In this document: positions 27,801-36,087 of the stretch, one piece after another
Position numbering within the stretch: the stretch's first letter is position 1
Layout of the letters: each line of letters starts with the position of its first letter
IMG/VR virus record: IMGVR_UViG_3300025892_000038
Location: 1-46,442 of that record
Direction: 5' to 3' (one strand)
Length of the DNA stretch: 46,442 nt
From: a virus
The notes under the pieces: model-generated
Seen by the model: the letters and a program-made list of their open reading frames with translations, nothing else
Database searches by the model: none
What the model was told of the DNA's origin: nothing
Position numbers and translations under genes: made by a program

Positions 27801-30800
27801 TATAAGTATTGATGGTACTGTAGCTACATTAACTGACACACAAACCTTAACTAATAAGACAATAAATTTTGAAGATAACACAGCAATTATTGAATATGCT
27901 GTAACAGTATCTAATGCTTCTGGTAGTAATAAATATTACTTAGACGGACAATTAGCAAGTACTGTACAACTAATTCCAGGAGTAACTTACAGATTTGATA
28001 CATCAGACTCATCAACATCTGGTCATCCATTTGCTTTATCAGAGACTAAAGATGGTTCACACAATAGTGGTTCTAGTTACACACAAGGTGTTACAACTAA
28101 TGGCTCACAAGGTTCATCGGGCTCTTATTTACAAATTGTTATAGATGGAATGACACCTAACTTGTATTACTACTGTACAGCACACTCTGGTATGGGTAAT
28201 GATGGAATGCTTAGAACTAAGATACAAGATACTGATGATGTATCAGAAGGTTCTAATAACTTATACTACACAGACGCTAGAGCTCAAGCTGCAATTACAG
28301 GTAGCACAGGAATAAATGTTTCATCTGGTGCAGTATCTATAGATAGCACAGTAGTAACAGAAAGCTCTACCGATACACTTACAAATAAAACAATAAACTT
28401 TGAAAACAATACTGCAATTATAGAATTCGCAGTCACTGTTGCTAACTCTGGTAGTGGAAATAAATACTACTTTGATGGCGAAGAATCAGCAAGTATCCAA
28501 TTAATACCTGGAATTACATATAGATTTGATTTATCAGATGGCTCTACATCAGGACATCCACTTGCACTATCTACAACAAAAGATGGTACACACGCTAGTG
28601 GTAGTTCTTATACAACTGGAGTTACATCAAATGGTTCACAAGGTTCATCAGGTGCTTATCTACAGATAGTTGTAGATGCTGCTACTGCTGACTCACTTTA
28701 TTATTACTGTACTGCTCACTCAGGAATGGGTGGAAATGGTGTTATATCTGTACAAGGACTTTCTTTAGCAGACAGTACTACTGATGATTTATCAGAAGGT
28801 TCAACTAATTTATACTACACCACAGCTAGATGGGATACTAAGATGGCTTCTGCTGACACAGATGATTTGTCAGAGGGCTCAACCAACCTTTATTATACAG
28901 ATACAAGAGTTGGTTCATACTTAACAACTAATACATACGCGACACAAAGCTATGTAAACACACAAGTTTCAAACTTAGTAGATTCAGCACCAGGTACTTT
29001 AGATACACTTAATGAATTGGCAGCTGCTTTAGGAGATGACGCAGACTTCTCTACTACAGTAACAAATAGTATTGCAACTAAATTAGCCAGTGCTGACTTT
29101 AACTCAACCTTTGATACACAATTAGCTACAAAAGATACAGATGATATTAGCGAAGGTTCTACAAATCTTTATTACACAAATGCTAGATTTGACACACAAC
29201 TTGGAACTAAAGACACCGATGACCTAACAGAAGGTAGCACTAATCTTTATTATACTGACGCAAGAGCTGATGCAAGAATAGCTGCTGCAAGTTTAGGTGA
29301 CTTATCAGATGTAACAGATAACGCAAGTTCTTTTGGAGAGATACTAAGATATACTGGTTCTTCTTGGTCAACTTCTGACCAATTAACTGGAATTAGTAAA
29401 CTCAATTTATTAAGCACCGATGCAATGCTTTCATCTACCAATAAAGATGTTGTCTTTAGAGTTAACCCTACATCTGCTACAACAGGTGACTTCGTAGACC
29501 TTACTTTTGAAAGTGATGGTAACTCAACTGGAATAGTAGAGTTTGCACAGATTACAGTAGACGCTGTAAACATAGATGACAATGGTGGTAATGCAGAAGG
29601 TGCAATAAAGTTCAAAGTAGCTAAAGATGCTGCACTTGACGAAATCGCACAAATTACAAAAGACGGAATACTTTTACGAGATGGTAAGACACTTACATTT
29701 GAAGGTGCTACTGATGATGCTTTTGAGACTACATTAACTGTTACTGACCCTACAGCAGATAGAACAATTACATTTAAAGATGCTACAGGAACAGTAGCAT
29801 TAACATCTGATATTCCTAGTGATACAGACGGACTAACAGAAGGTTCATCAAATCTTTACTATACAGATGCAAGAGCAGACGCAAGAATAGCTTTAGCTGA
29901 CTTACAAGACTTAGCTAATGTTGGATTCTCTACACCAGGAGCAAATGAAAATCAAAAGGTTGTTTCATGGGATAACAGTGCAGGAACATTTGTTTTGTCT
30001 TCAGTATCTGGTTTATCAGGTTCTGGTGAAACTAACACAGCTTCCAATGTTGGAACTGCTGGTGTTGGAGTATTCAAACAAAAAGCTGGAGAAGACTTAG
30101 AGTTTAAGAAAATAAATGCAGGTTCTGCAAAAATTACAGTTACAGATGATACTTCTAATAATGAAGTAGATATAGATTTTGGAACAGTATCTATAGATGA
30201 CTTAAGTGATGTTGATACTACAAGTTCAGCACCTTCAAGTGGTCAAGCTCTTAAATGGTCTGGTTCTACATGGGAACCTGGAGATGCTAGTTCACAAGTA
30301 GCACAATTAACAGATGTTACTCTAACTTCATTAGCTTCAGGAGAATTCCTTCAATATAATGGTAGTGCTTGGGTTAATGTTGTTCCTGATACAGACGATA
30401 TAACAGAAGGTACTGGACAATTATTTTTTACTAACGCAAGAGTTGATGCAAGACTTTCTGGTGGAACTGGTGTTACATATAACGCTGGAGCAATATCTAT
30501 TGGACAGGAAGTAGCTACAACATCTGATGTAACCTTTAATGACTTAGTAGTATCTGGTGACTTAACAGTTTCTGGTACTACAACTTCTGTAAATACAGAA
30601 ACAATTAACTTAGCTGATAATCAAATCGTTCTTAATTCCAATGCAACTGGCTCTGCTTCAGAGAATGGTGGTATTGAAATTGAGAGAGGTGATGACACTA
30701 ACAAGACACTTATTTGGAATGAAAGTACAGACAAGTGGACAGTTGGCTCAGAGACTTTTGTAGCTGGAACATTTGAAGGTAATGCTACAGGTATTACAAC

Positions 30801-31701
30801 AGCAGCTATAACTGCTTTAACAGAAGATACCTCTCCAGCAGAAGATGACTTTTTAGTAACATTTGATACAAGTGCTTCTTCATTAAAGAAAGTTGCAAAA
30901 TCAAATATTGCAGCTGCAGTTAGTTTCAGTGTTAATGATGAAATGCCTCTTACACTTGCAGATGCAAGTTCAGACCCAATAGAATTTACAAACGTTGGAA
31001 CCTCAGCTACAGATATTGACTTAGTTCTTGCTGATGGTTCTAGCGACCCAATAAACATTACAGGCACATCAAACTCCGCAACATCATTTAGAGATAGTGA
31101 TAACGATACAAAGATTGTAGTAGAAGCTACTACTGATGATGACACAATAACAATGACTACTGCTGGGACAGACAGACTTGTTATTGAAAGCACAGGTGAA
31201 GTCAAAGCAAATGGTAAAGACTTAGCTGGTTATTCAGATGGTGTAGAATTTAGCGTTCAACAATTTAGATTAACTGCAAATCAAACTACTACTGGTGCTG
31301 GTACAGATATAACTTCTGGTTGGGAAGTACCAGACAATACATTACAAGCAAACTTTGGTAGTAATGTAAGTGAAAGTTCAGGTATATTTACATTTAGTAA
31401 AACAGGTTTTTATAAAGTAGAAGCAGTAGTTAAAGGTCAAGGTGGAACTGCTGGCTCTGCACATCATATATTGTACATTGTTACTTCAGATGATGACTTC
31501 AGCACACAAGCACCAATAGCACGAGCTATAACTCAAGAAGGTGGTAATGGAGATACTGCATACACAGCAGCAGTAATTGATATAACAGATTTAACAAACC
31601 ACAAGGTCAAATTTCAATATTTCAATTCCAGTGGTGAAATAGAAGGAGATACAGACCAGAACAGAACTTTTGTTACATTTACAAGACTAGGAGATACATA
31701 A
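24814..31701 (+). CDS. Giant tail fibre (2295 aa) with repeats, two cupredoxin-like domains and a C1q-like tip
   Basis: This is a modular fibre. About seventeen units of the type EGS-T-NLYYT-x-AR are spread over the length. A longer module (NTETL-x(2)-DN-x-I-x-LN ... GIEIERG ... W-x-VG-x-ETFVA) occurs three times, near 25190, 27300 and 30560. A 24-unit VTGN-type stretch lies at 26701-26988. Two cupredoxin-like domains lie near 27890-28215 and 28420-28760: GHPF then CTAHSGM (H1071, C1121, H1124, M1127) and GHPL then CTAHSGM (H1248, C1299, H1302, M1305). The last 150 residues (from about 2145) resemble a C1q/TNF-like jelly roll. Trimeric fibre and receptor binding are inferred. Starts in a TAATG overlap. 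Confidence 0.88.
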   Translation: MAEKTPVRVNYDGSNNAIGFAEFQAADFIGIDDGGTGAVTASGARTALGIEIGVNVQGYDQDLATIAGLSHADGAFIVSNGSAWTVESGATARTSLGLGTSDTVTFSGLSVTNNVTISGNLTVDGTQTILNTETLTVDDNTIVLNNNVTGSPTENSGIEIERGTSANKSLLWDETNDYWTVGTDTFVAATFEGNLTGNVTGTVSDVSNHDTDDIAEGSSNLYYTTSRFDTAFSGKDTDDLTEGSTNLYYTDTRVGTYLTTNSYATQTYVDSAVASENELSEMNDVTLTNSQNGDFLRYDGSVWINDAVNLSTDTIGDYIESITGGTGISIDVTSGEAQTPTLAIDFSEFDTGSITEGSNLYYTSARADARIAAASVGDLSDVTLTSTATGDILRYNGSAFINEPLNLGTDTEGAYVASLVAGTGIDLSNNTGETATPTITVDLGDFSTTDLAEGTNLYYTDARWDTKMAAADTGDLSEGSNLYYTTARFDTAFTGKSTTDLSEGTNLYYTTARFDTAFSGKDTDDLTEGSTNLYFTSERVDDRVAALLVDSTSSGIDISYDDTNNQLTLTVDLPEVEDALEDIVNGLVVGGTGITSTYDDTAGTLTLTIPQEVGTSSDVTFNQVTADLVGNVTGNVTGNVTGDLTGDVTGDVTGNVTGNTAGTHTGAVTGDVTGNVTGNLTGNVTGDITGNVTGDLTGDVTGDVTGNLTGNVTGNVTGNVTGTVSSITNHDTDSLTEGSTNLYYTDTRARASVSVTDSGGDGSLSYDNSTGVITYTGPSASEVRAHISGGTGVTITSGEIAIGQSVGTTDNVTFNNIDADGNVVIDGNLTVSGTTTSVNTETIELADNVILLNSNATGNASQNAGIEIERGDDSNKTLVWNESTDKWSVGSETFVAGTLEGALTGNVTGTVSDISNHSTSDLSEGTNLYYTDARVSAYHTGGTGITYSSGTISIDFSEFDTDSMNEGSTNLYHTAARARTSLSGSTGITYDNSTGAISIDGTVATLTDTQTLTNKTINFEDNTAIIEYAVTVSNASGSNKYYLDGQLASTVQLIPGVTYRFDTSDSSTSGHPFALSETKDGSHNSGSSYTQGVTTNGSQGSSGSYLQIVIDGMTPNLYYYCTAHSGMGNDGMLRTKIQDTDDVSEGSNNLYYTDARAQAAITGSTGINVSSGAVSIDSTVVTESSTDTLTNKTINFENNTAIIEFAVTVANSGSGNKYYFDGEESASIQLIPGITYRFDLSDGSTSGHPLALSTTKDGTHASGSSYTTGVTSNGSQGSSGAYLQIVVDAATADSLYYYCTAHSGMGGNGVISVQGLSLADSTTDDLSEGSTNLYYTTARWDTKMASADTDDLSEGSTNLYYTDTRVGSYLTTNTYATQSYVNTQVSNLVDSAPGTLDTLNELAAALGDDADFSTTVTNSIATKLASADFNSTFDTQLATKDTDDISEGSTNLYYTNARFDTQLGTKDTDDLTEGSTNLYYTDARADARIAAASLGDLSDVTDNASSFGEILRYTGSSWSTSDQLTGISKLNLLSTDAMLSSTNKDVVFRVNPTSATTGDFVDLTFESDGNSTGIVEFAQITVDAVNIDDNGGNAEGAIKFKVAKDAALDEIAQITKDGILLRDGKTLTFEGATDDAFETTLTVTDPTADRTITFKDATGTVALTSDIPSDTDGLTEGSSNLYYTDARADARIALADLQDLANVGFSTPGANENQKVVSWDNSAGTFVLSSVSGLSGSGETNTASNVGTAGVGVFKQKAGEDLEFKKINAGSAKITVTDDTSNNEVDIDFGTVSIDDLSDVDTTSSAPSSGQALKWSGSTWEPGDASSQVAQLTDVTLTSLASGEFLQYNGSAWVNVVPDTDDITEGTGQLFFTNARVDARLSGGTGVTYNAGAISIGQEVATTSDVTFNDLVVSGDLTVSGTTTSVNTETINLADNQIVLNSNATGSASENGGIEIERGDDTNKTLIWNESTDKWTVGSETFVAGTFEGNATGITTAAITALTEDTSPAEDDFLVTFDTSASSLKKVAKSNIAAAVSFSVNDEMPLTLADASSDPIEFTNVGTSATDIDLVLADGSSDPINITGTSNSATSFRDSDNDTKIVVEATTDDDTITMTTAGTDRLVIESTGEVKANGKDLAGYSDGVEFSVQQFRLTANQTTTGAGTDITSGWEVPDNTLQANFGSNVSESSGIFTFSKTGFYKVEAVVKGQGGTAGSAHHILYIVTSDDDFSTQAPIARAITQEGGNGDTAYTAAVIDITDLTNHKVKFQYFNSSGEIEGDTDQNRTFVTFTRLGDT
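26701..26988 (+). repeat. 24 tandem 12-bp units encoding VTGN-type tetrapeptides
   Basis: Exactly 24 units of 12 bases, in frame with the giant fibre, encode G-N/D-V/L/I-T; three central units are degenerate (GNTA, GTHT, GAVT). Synonymous codons vary from unit to unit, so the repeat is kept at the protein level more than at the DNA level. It would form a regular beta-helical shaft. Confidence 0.9.
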
Positions 31702-31898
31702 TGGAAGTATTTATAACATTCTTAGCAGGTTTTTCAGTAGGTTGGGGTAGTGCTTGGATTGCTAGAACCTTACCCTTTTTAAAAGACACAGCCGAAGAAG
31801 AGTTAGATTATAATATGATTGAAAAGTCCGTGGGAGAATTTGTAAATAGCAAGTACGACCCTGAGAACTATTTTAGTCATGGAGAAGGAACTAAATAA
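31701..31898 (+). CDS. Small single-span membrane protein
   Basis: A 65-residue protein with one clear membrane segment at about residues 4-22 (FITFLAGFSVGWGSAWIA) and an acidic soluble tail (TAEEELDYNMIEKSVGEF). AGGAG at 31689-31693 precedes the TAATG start. It lies between two fibre genes, an odd place for a membrane protein. A tail-tip membrane-active peptide or a small lysis accessory protein are both possible; the sequence does not decide. Confidence 0.7.
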   Translation: MEVFITFLAGFSVGWGSAWIARTLPFLKDTAEEELDYNMIEKSVGEFVNSKYDPENYFSHGEGTK

Positions 31899-32356
31899 TG
31901 GCAACAAGACAACATCTTATTAGAGTAGCTACCACAGCAGGTGGAGATACAAATGGTTTATCTGAATTTATAGCTGGTTCTGTTGATGGCGGACCATTAA
32001 TTCCTTCATATACAGATACAGAAAGAGACGCAATTACAACTGCTACCGAGGGTATGCTTATATACAACAGTACTGATGACCGTCTTCAAGTTAGAACTGC
32101 AAGCTCATGGTTATCAATGGACATTGGTGACATTGTTGGTGTTACAACTGATGCATTATCAGGTATATCTGGAGGTGCAGGTTCTGGTGCAGTAGATTTA
32201 AACATAGATGCAACAAGACTTACAGACGGAACATCAATTGATGTGGACGAAGACAACGATTTAGTAATGTTATACGACAATTCCGCTAGTGCTATGGTTA
32301 AAGTGAAAGCTCAACAGCTACACACAACAGAAGCACTTCAGTGGATGGGACTATAA
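31898..32356 (+). CDS. Fibre-like structural protein
   Basis: The 152-residue product carries the motif TEGMLIYNSTDDRLQVRTASSW near residue 50, which is common in phage fibre and adhesin proteins, followed by a Gly-rich linker (GISGGAGSGA) and a DLVMLYDNSASAMVKV strand that resembles the TFDTSASSLKKV segment near the end of the giant fibre. It is joined to the upstream gene by TAATG. Likely a fibre accessory subunit or a separated fibre module. Confidence 0.65.
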   Translation: MATRQHLIRVATTAGGDTNGLSEFIAGSVDGGPLIPSYTDTERDAITTATEGMLIYNSTDDRLQVRTASSWLSMDIGDIVGVTTDALSGISGGAGSGAVDLNIDATRLTDGTSIDVDEDNDLVMLYDNSASAMVKVKAQQLHTTEALQWMGL

Positions 32357-32365
32357 GGAGAATAA

Positions 32366-32695
32366 ATGGCAATATATACAGCAGCAGAACTTGCAGAAGT
32401 AACTGCACTTACAGCAACTGAAGCAGAAGTTTTCAGTAATAGTAATAAGTGTATTATTAAGCAAATCTTGCTAGCGAACTATACAGCGACTGATAGAACA
32501 GTAGAAATCAAAGTTATTCCTACAGGGGATACAACTGGTGACGAACATATCATTTTTGGTGATACAACTGTTCAAGCAAACACAACTACAGTTATTGACT
32601 TAGCTATGGTTGTACCTGCTTCAGCATCAATAGCTGCAAAATGTTCAGCAGCAACATCTGTTAATATACATGTTTCTGGCGTAGAGGTCACCTAA
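32366..32695 (+). CDS. Small beta-sandwich virion protein
   Basis: A 109-residue protein with regular alternating strands (KCIIKQILLANYTATDRTVEI, TTVIDLAMVVPASASIAAKC, VNIHVSGVEVT). This shape is known from small phage decoration or baseplate-associated proteins. AAGGAG at 32356-32361 precedes its ATG and its stop overlaps the next start as TAATG. The exact role is unknown; position between fibre genes suggests a structural part. Confidence 0.6.
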   Translation: MAIYTAAELAEVTALTATEAEVFSNSNKCIIKQILLANYTATDRTVEIKVIPTGDTTGDEHIIFGDTTVQANTTTVIDLAMVVPASASIAAKCSAATSVNIHVSGVEVT

Positions 32696-34047
32696 TGCCA
32701 ATCATCGAACCAGACCCAATCTTTTTAGATAGGCTTGGTGGAGACGAAATCTACGGATTTGGTCAAGATGGTAATGTTACAATTACTGCCGACACCACTC
32801 TTGCTAGAGATATGTTCTACAATGACCTATCAATTAATTCAAGTTGTACTTTAGATACAAATGGATATCGTGTGTTCGTTAGGGGTACTTTAACATTTAC
32901 AGACTCTACTTCCCGTATTGGAAGATTTACTAACAAAACTACAGTAGGAACTCTAAAAGGTGGTTTTACTAAAGGTACAGCAGCAACTGATACACTAGGT
33001 GGTAAATCTGGCTCACAAACTCAAGAAACACATGATGCTAATCAATTCTTTGCTGGAGAAAATGAGATGTTTAACTTATCAGCAGCAATTGTTGGAAGAA
33101 TGTTTGATGCAGCAGCTGAAGCATATAAATTCGTAGGTGGTGGTTCAGGTGGAGCAGGAGGTGCTGTCAATAATAATGCTAATGCAGGAACAGATGGTTC
33201 AGATACTAACTGGGCTAATTATGCAGTTGTAGGTTCTCCAGGTGGTAGAGGTGCAGATGGTAATGCAGCTTCTGCTGGTTCTGGAGCAGAAGGTGGTGGA
33301 GTTGTAATAGTTGTAGCTAAAACTGTTGTTGGTGATGGAACAATAAGAGCTGACGGAGATGATTCAAGTGCTTCGGTACAAGGTTCAGATGGTGCAGCTG
33401 CACCAGACGCACAAACACCAGGTAATAACTATTCATATGGTTATAGCTATGGGTATTCATACGGATACTCTTATGGCTATTCATATGGATATTCTTACGG
33501 TTATAGTTATTCAGGTAATAACTACTCATATTCAGGTAATAACTATTCGTACACAAGTAACTATTCTTATAGTGGTTCTAATCCTCATACACATTATCAC
33601 TGGCATCCAGTAAGAATAAATAACTACTCAACAGGTAGTTACCATTATCACTACGCACACTCACATCCTTATACTAACTATGGTTCAAATACTAACTACG
33701 GTTCTAACCCTACAAACTACGGTTCCAACCCTACAAACTATGGTGCAAACTATGGTGCAAACTATGGTGCAAACTATGGAAATAATAATGCTAATAACAC
33801 TGAAAACAATAATGAGTCAAACCCTACTAACTATCACCCAGGTGGTGCTGGTGGTTCAGGTGGTGCCTCTTCAGAAGCTTATAACGCAGGTGGAGGAACA
33901 GTCCTTTTTGTAACTGGTACAAAACCGTTACCTTCAGGATTTACAACCTCAGCCGCAGCTGGAACTGGTGGAGCTGGAACGTCTGGCTCAGGAACAGTAG
34001 TAACAGTATTTAATATAGACGCAGACGACACAGACCCAGGAGCTTAA
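32695..34047 (+). CDS. Glycine-rich adhesin with Tyr/Asn/His-rich insertion
   Basis: A 450-residue protein. Residues 1-100 share a clear pattern with the next gene (DGN-x-TI, TTL-x-RDM, LDT-x-GYRVFVR, IGR, GTLKGG). A Gly-rich region with GGGVVIVVAK follows. Residues 242-382 are a low-complexity insert: YGYS units (246-275), a His-rich patch (HTHYHWHP, from H298), NYGSN and NYGAN units (from N328) and an Asn-rich end. After it comes the Gly-rich closing part (GGAGGSGGASSEAYNAGGG). Gly-rich adhesins of phages bind host receptors through polyglycine loops; the same is inferred here. The insert is absent from the shorter paralogue at 34049. Confidence 0.75.
   Translation: MPIIEPDPIFLDRLGGDEIYGFGQDGNVTITADTTLARDMFYNDLSINSSCTLDTNGYRVFVRGTLTFTDSTSRIGRFTNKTTVGTLKGGFTKGTAATDTLGGKSGSQTQETHDANQFFAGENEMFNLSAAIVGRMFDAAAEAYKFVGGGSGGAGGAVNNNANAGTDGSDTNWANYAVVGSPGGRGADGNAASAGSGAEGGGVVIVVAKTVVGDGTIRADGDDSSASVQGSDGAAAPDAQTPGNNYSYGYSYGYSYGYSYGYSYGYSYGYSYSGNNYSYSGNNYSYTSNYSYSGSNPHTHYHWHPVRINNYSTGSYHYHYAHSHPYTNYGSNTNYGSNPTNYGSNPTNYGANYGANYGANYGNNNANNTENNNESNPTNYHPGGAGGSGGASSEAYNAGGGTVLFVTGTKPLPSGFTTSAAAGTGGAGTSGSGTVVTVFNIDADDTDPGA
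33418..33840 (+). repeat. Tandem repeats coding YGYS, NYGSN and NYGAN units
   Basis: In-frame short tandem repeats of 12-15 bases inside the adhesin gene. The first block spells YGYS about seven times, the second NYSYSG-type units, the third NYGS(N/NPT) and NYGA. Codons vary between units. Composition (Tyr, Ser, Asn, Gly, His) is that of prion-like or sticky low-complexity regions. Confidence 0.85.
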
Positions 34048-34048
34048 T

Positions 34049-34714
34049 ATGCCAATAACAGAATACGGTGACGGTGCAGTACCTTCAGACTTTGAAACAT
34101 TCGATGTAATACCTGACAGTATTTATGGTTCGGGGATGGATGGTAATATAACTATCTCAACTAATACAACTCTCACTAGAGATATGTACTATAACAATTT
34201 AACAATAAACCCTGGAATAGTTTTAGATACAGCAGGATATAGAGTATTTGTTAGAAATAATCTAGCTATGGCTGCAACATCAACTAATCAAGGTGATACA
34301 AAGATTGGGCGAGTTGGTGGCGTTAGTACTACTGGTACTCTAAAAGGTGGAGGTTTATCATCAGTGACTGATTCTCTTGGAGGAAATGGTAACGGTCAAA
34401 CTGCTACTGCTCCAACAGAAGGTGCAGATTATTTTAATCATCCTGATATTGCAGTAGATGGCGTTATACAACATGGTGGTTCAACTACACCTACAGCTTT
34501 AAATGGTGGTGCAGGAGATAGTGTCAATTATGGTGGAGGAATAGTAGTTTTATGTGCTAGAAAAATACAAGGTTATGGGACAATAGAAGCTAGTGGTGAA
34601 ACAACTACTGGTGGTGGAGTTATATTTATAGTTTCACAAGATATTCCATTAACAGGAGTATTAACAGACGTAACAGGATACGCTTCAGGTACCGTCAAGA
34701 CATTTAAGGTTTAA
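34049..34714 (+). CDS. Short paralogue of the glycine-rich adhesin
   Basis: This 221-residue protein begins one base after the stop of the previous gene and repeats its N-terminal plan (DSIYGSGMDGNITISTNTTL, LTRDMYYNNLTI, LDTAGYRVFVRNNL, KIGRVGG, GTLKGGG). It keeps a GGGIVVLCARKIQGYGTIEASG strand pair and a C-terminal GGGVIFIVSQ strand but lacks the 140-residue Tyr/Asn/His-rich insert. A tandem duplication followed by gain or loss of the insert explains the pair. Confidence 0.75.
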   Translation: MPITEYGDGAVPSDFETFDVIPDSIYGSGMDGNITISTNTTLTRDMYYNNLTINPGIVLDTAGYRVFVRNNLAMAATSTNQGDTKIGRVGGVSTTGTLKGGGLSSVTDSLGGNGNGQTATAPTEGADYFNHPDIAVDGVIQHGGSTTPTALNGGAGDSVNYGGGIVVLCARKIQGYGTIEASGETTTGGGVIFIVSQDIPLTGVLTDVTGYASGTVKTFKV

Positions 34715-34715
34715 C

Positions 34716-35594
34716 ATGGCTATTGTAAGAGTCTATTACGATAGAGAAGATGAAAATCAGTCTGAATACGACTTGTGGTATTTCAAAGGCTACTTTAATC
34801 CAGAAGAATCTCATGATGATTTATCAACACCTTTTTTCCCAAGAACTAAAGTATCTTTTGGAAGTAATGACTACGTAGACGTAGATACAGGTTCAGATTA
34901 TAAATTTTCATTTTTCATAAAAAGAAAAGATGGAGATTTCGATTATAACCAAGAACACTGTGAGTATGGAGAACTCACTTGTGGTTCAACATGTACTTTT
35001 TGTTATGAAATTGGATATCAGTGGAGTATTGATACAAATATAGCTCCTCATACCAATTTCTATATAAAAAACACTTCACCATATGTATACACATCTAGTG
35101 AATACACAGATATTTATGCAACAGGTACTGCATTTATAGGTGAAGAAGATGAGGGAGATGGTGGAGATGGTGTTGGAGTGGAGGATGATTATATAAGAAT
35201 ATTCTTTAGTTTGTCAGAATATAAAGATGTTTATATACCAGAATCCGAAAGATGGGCAGAAAAGTATTTGCCTTGGAGTGAGTTTTGGAAAAACGACATA
35301 CCTAGAGTTCAAATGCTATACTTATTAAATAAATCTTATACCGTAGGAGAAAATGATATGAACTTATCAATAGATGCTGATGCATTAGCTATTGAAAAAG
35401 CAGACGCTAAGCAAACTTTAGAAAAAGCTATTGCTAACTGCTTATTTAAATTAGGCGAAGATGTAGCTGCTTTTGATGAAGACGCTTTTCTTGCTGATGT
35501 AGATGCTTATAAAGCTACTAAAAATGAAGTCCATGAAGTTGTCATAGACTATCTAAAAGAGTCGCTTGATGCACACGCAGCAGTTAGTGCTTAA
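34716..35594 (+). CDS. Unknown protein with a Cys cluster and helical C-terminus
   Basis: A 292-residue protein I do not recognise. The N-terminal 150 residues look beta-rich and aromatic, with a Cys cluster (HCEYGELTCGSTCTFCYE: four Cys within 14 residues) that may bind metal or form disulfides. A flexible acidic Gly linker (EEDEGDGGDGVGVEDD) divides it from a helical end (ADALAIEKADAKQTLEKAIANC ... shortened). It is the last gene before the enzyme island and may be the end of the fibre module. Confidence 0.65.
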   Translation: MAIVRVYYDREDENQSEYDLWYFKGYFNPEESHDDLSTPFFPRTKVSFGSNDYVDVDTGSDYKFSFFIKRKDGDFDYNQEHCEYGELTCGSTCTFCYEIGYQWSIDTNIAPHTNFYIKNTSPYVYTSSEYTDIYATGTAFIGEEDEGDGGDGVGVEDDYIRIFFSLSEYKDVYIPESERWAEKYLPWSEFWKNDIPRVQMLYLLNKSYTVGENDMNLSIDADALAIEKADAKQTLEKAIANCLFKLGEDVAAFDEDAFLADVDAYKATKNEVHEVVIDYLKESLDAHAAVSA

Positions 35595-35613
35595 ATAAAT
35601 TTGGGAGGAATAG

Positions 35614-36087
35614 ATGAGGAGAGTATACTACGTACCCGAAAGTCTTGATATTGAAGACTTTAAATCAGAATGGGAACATAATACTAACGAAGTCCATCAT
35701 GGGATATTTCCTAATATAGAGAAATACGTAGAAAATCCAAATGAAGCTGGTTGGTTATTTATACCTGAGTTTCAAGAGCTGCATGCTCCTGCAAATGAAA
35801 GCGATGCTGCCTATTTTCAAGTTGCTTATGTAGATGACTTTGCTGATAGAAAAAACTTACCTCAATATGTATTAGAAGTTTGGACTAAAAACTTAGATAA
35901 ACCCTCAGAATCCCAAAATAAATATGCAACTCACATACTTCAATATGATGTAGGAGCAGGTTTCTTTCATACTGAGCATATAAGATTACCTATTGGTTGG
36001 TATGACTTAGTTTTAAAATTAGAAGATACAGAAATACAAACAAAAGAAATATCTATATATGAGGCACCACCGAGTGAAGAAGAATAA
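35614..36087 (+). CDS. Unknown protein opening the enzyme island
   Basis: The 157-residue product has no motif I recognise. It is mixed alpha/beta and acidic, with a final strand-rich part (THILQYDVGAGFFHTEHI, GWYDLVLKLEDTEIQTKEIS). GGGAGGA at 35602-35608 precedes its ATG and is among the strongest ribosome sites in the window, which suggests this is the first well-translated gene of the operon that follows. Its end overlaps the start of the first oxygenase by 14 bases. Confidence 0.65.
   Translation: MRRVYYVPESLDIEDFKSEWEHNTNEVHHGIFPNIEKYVENPNEAGWLFIPEFQELHAPANESDAAYFQVAYVDDFADRKNLPQYVLEVWTKNLDKPSESQNKYATHILQYDVGAGFFHTEHIRLPIGWYDLVLKLEDTEIQTKEISIYEAPPSEEE

Noticed and set aside
30621-31205. 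194-residue minus-strand ORF inside the giant fibre gene
   Set aside because: Low-complexity Ser/Val/Leu sequence that is a mirror of Thr/Asp/Gly-rich fibre codons; no independent signal.
33359-33913. Two + strand ORFs in another frame across the Tyr/Asn-rich repeats, plus one minus-strand ORF
   Set aside because: Repeats keep several frames open; only the adhesin frame joins conserved flanking domains.
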